Both the position numbers and the translations under genes were made by a program. The notes under the pieces were generated by a model, which did no database searches, had not been told where the DNA came from, and was given only the letters and a program-made list of their open reading frames with translations. A DNA stretch of 6,478 nt from an uncultured bacterium (GTDB lineage: Bacteria > Patescibacteriota > Dojkabacteria > SC72), in the NCBI GenBank assembly GCA_937899155.1, contig CALDJM010000003.1, positions 1-6,478 on the forward strand, read 5' to 3'. This document shows, in pieces, positions 5,590 through 6,478 of this stretch (within the stretch, counting starts at the first letter, position 1; every line of letters begins with the position of its first letter).

Positions 5590-6309
5590 GATGAAAACCT
5601 GCCAGAAAAGAAAAGTGTAGATGTAGAGGGAATAGCAAGCTCTAGTATTTTTAGAATTATTTCTGTTGTTCTACTTTGTCTTGGATACTATATATTTCTT
5701 TCCCCTTTTGTTGAGAAGTTCTTTATTAAGCAAATATCCTCTATTATGAGGGCTAGGAGTACTCCTCAAGTTAATGTCCTTTCTCCTGTATATGATGTGT
5801 ATGCAGATTCTAAGGGATATGACCTTTCTTTATATGAAAGAAAGAATCCTGGGACTGTAATTTCAAAAACTAAATTCTTTACAATAGATCCGAGAGTATT
5901 GGCTATGAATAAGTTCTTGACACACTATCACTCCCCTATGGCAGGAAGCTCTAGAACATTTGTAGAGGAAGCTGACAAACATGGTTTAGATTGGAGATTA
6001 TTAGCTGCAATTTCAGGAGTTGAGTCTGCCTTTGGGAACCTTGTACCAAGAGGAACAAATAATGCTTGGGGTTGGAGAGGTATCAATGGTAATGAAGCTG
6101 GTTGGAGTATGTTTGAGAGTTGGGATAGTGCTATTAGACACATAACAGAAAGATTTGCCCGAGGATACGGTACAACTTTAACTCCTTTTGAAATAGAACC
6201 TATATACTGTCCTCCTTGTGGAGCTAATCCAGCACACGCATGGGCGAATGGGGTTACAAGATTTATGATACAATTGCAGTATTATCTAGATAATTTGGAA
6301 AGAGTTTAG
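5584..6309 (+). CDS. Membrane-anchored lysozyme-like (glucosaminidase/transglycosylase) protein
   Basis: This is probably a peptidoglycan-cleaving enzyme held at the outer face of the cytoplasmic membrane. With the ATG at 5584 it is 241 aa: a short polar N-terminus, one membrane segment (about 22-42, IFRIISVVLLCLGYYIFLSPF), a linker of about 75 residues, then a lysozyme-fold domain from about 118. The domain carries FVEEADKHGLDWRLLAAIS followed by GVESAFG, in which E147 matches the catalytic Glu of the lysozyme/Slt superfamily. After it come NNAWGWRG and a WDSAIRHITERFARGY helix typical of proteins annotated as glucosaminidase or lytic transglycosylase in Patescibacteria. A CPPC motif (209-212) near the C-terminus could form a disulfide or bind metal. 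The substrate and bond cleaved cannot be read from sequence. A GTG at 5554 would add 10 residues. I prefer the ATG because an extended -10 box sits just before it. The next gene starts one base after the TAG, so the two are likely one operon. Confidence 0.8.
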   Translation: MTDENLPEKKSVDVEGIASSSIFRIISVVLLCLGYYIFLSPFVEKFFIKQISSIMRARSTPQVNVLSPVYDVYADSKGYDLSLYERKNPGTVISKTKFFTIDPRVLAMNKFLTHYHSPMAGSSRTFVEEADKHGLDWRLLAAISGVESAFGNLVPRGTNNAWGWRGINGNEAGWSMFESWDSAIRHITERFARGYGTTLTPFEIEPIYCPPCGANPAHAWANGVTRFMIQLQYYLDNLERV

Positions 6310-6310
6310 G

Positions 6311-6478
6311 ATGATAAAGCTAATTATCAAAATAGCATATTTCTTCTCAATTTTTGCTCAAGCAATACTAAGTATCAGAATAGTTCTAACGGCAATAAAT
6401 GCTAATGTTGAAAACAACTTCTATGCTAAATGGATAATGGAAAAAAGTAATTTCTTACTCATACCTTTCAAAGGTATT
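6311..6478 (+). CDS. YggT family membrane protein, N-terminal part (cut by window end)
   Basis: The 56 residues visible run in frame to the last base, so the gene continues beyond the window. The first 30 residues form a membrane helix (LIIKIAYFFSIFAQAILSIRIVL). After it comes the pattern N..NNFYAKWIMEKSNFLLIPFKGI, which matches the YggT repeat: Arg-Ile/Val-Leu at the helix end, then N-x-F-x-x-W and S-x-x-L-x-x-P-F-x-G-I. YggT proteins are small integral membrane proteins with two such units, often encoded near cell-division or envelope genes; their exact role is poorly defined. The ATG lies one base after the upstream TAG, and GGAAAGAG (6297-6304), inside the previous gene's last codons, may serve as a weak ribosome binding site, suggesting translational coupling to the lysozyme-like gene. 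Confidence 0.8.
   Translation, partial: MIKLIIKIAYFFSIFAQAILSIRIVLTAINANVENNFYAKWIMEKSNFLLIPFKGI

Noticed and set aside
5928..6143. 71-codon minus-strand open frame within the lysozyme-like gene
   Set aside because: It is antisense to the conserved catalytic domain and shows no start signals or family features.
1..6478. Alternative genetic code (UGA as Gly or Trp), known from some CPR lineages
   Set aside because: All genes run full length with conserved C-termini and end in TAA or TAG without in-frame UGA, so nothing calls for recoding.

Overview
This window looks like chromosomal DNA from a bacterium with a small, AT-rich genome (roughly one third G+C by eye). Candidate Phyla Radiation / Patescibacteria is the best guess. 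The reasons are very tight gene packing, a shortened UvrC, a membrane-anchored lysozyme-like protein of a type I associate with those lineages, and promoter boxes placed so close to start codons that some mRNAs may lack a leader. This is inference from gene character; no 16S rRNA or other taxonomic marker is present. All genes read through with the standard code and end in TAA or TAG.

Layout, left to right: (1) 47-199, a small unrecognised plus-strand ORF, possibly the remnant or last gene of an upstream unit. Its stop codon directly abuts the stop codon of the next gene. (2) 200-1675 on the minus strand, uvrC, the nuclease subunit of nucleotide excision repair. (3) 1676-1785, a divergent promoter region. 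(4) 1786-2040 on the plus strand, an 84-residue hypothetical protein with a good ribosome binding site. (5) 2072-2145, a long nested hairpin that can serve as terminator for both converging genes. (6) 2150-5548 on the minus strand, dnaE, the replicative DNA polymerase III alpha subunit. (7) 5549-5583, a 35-bp divergent gap with overlapping promoter candidates. (8) 5584-6309 on the plus strand, a single-pass membrane protein with a lysozyme-like glycosidase domain. (9) 6311 to the window end, the start of a YggT-family membrane protein, one base after the previous stop and probably co-transcribed.

uvrC and dnaE are core DNA repair and replication genes, each on its own transcript. The last two genes form an envelope-related pair. 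I see no mobile element, CRISPR array, tRNA, rRNA, toxin-antitoxin pair or defence system, and no credible undescribed multi-gene system. The points worth a second look are small ones: altered Fe-S ligands and a compact architecture in UvrC, an apparently intact PHP exonuclease site in DnaE, leaderless-type promoters, a palindromic bidirectional terminator, and complementarity between the two ends of the short hypothetical gene's mRNA.
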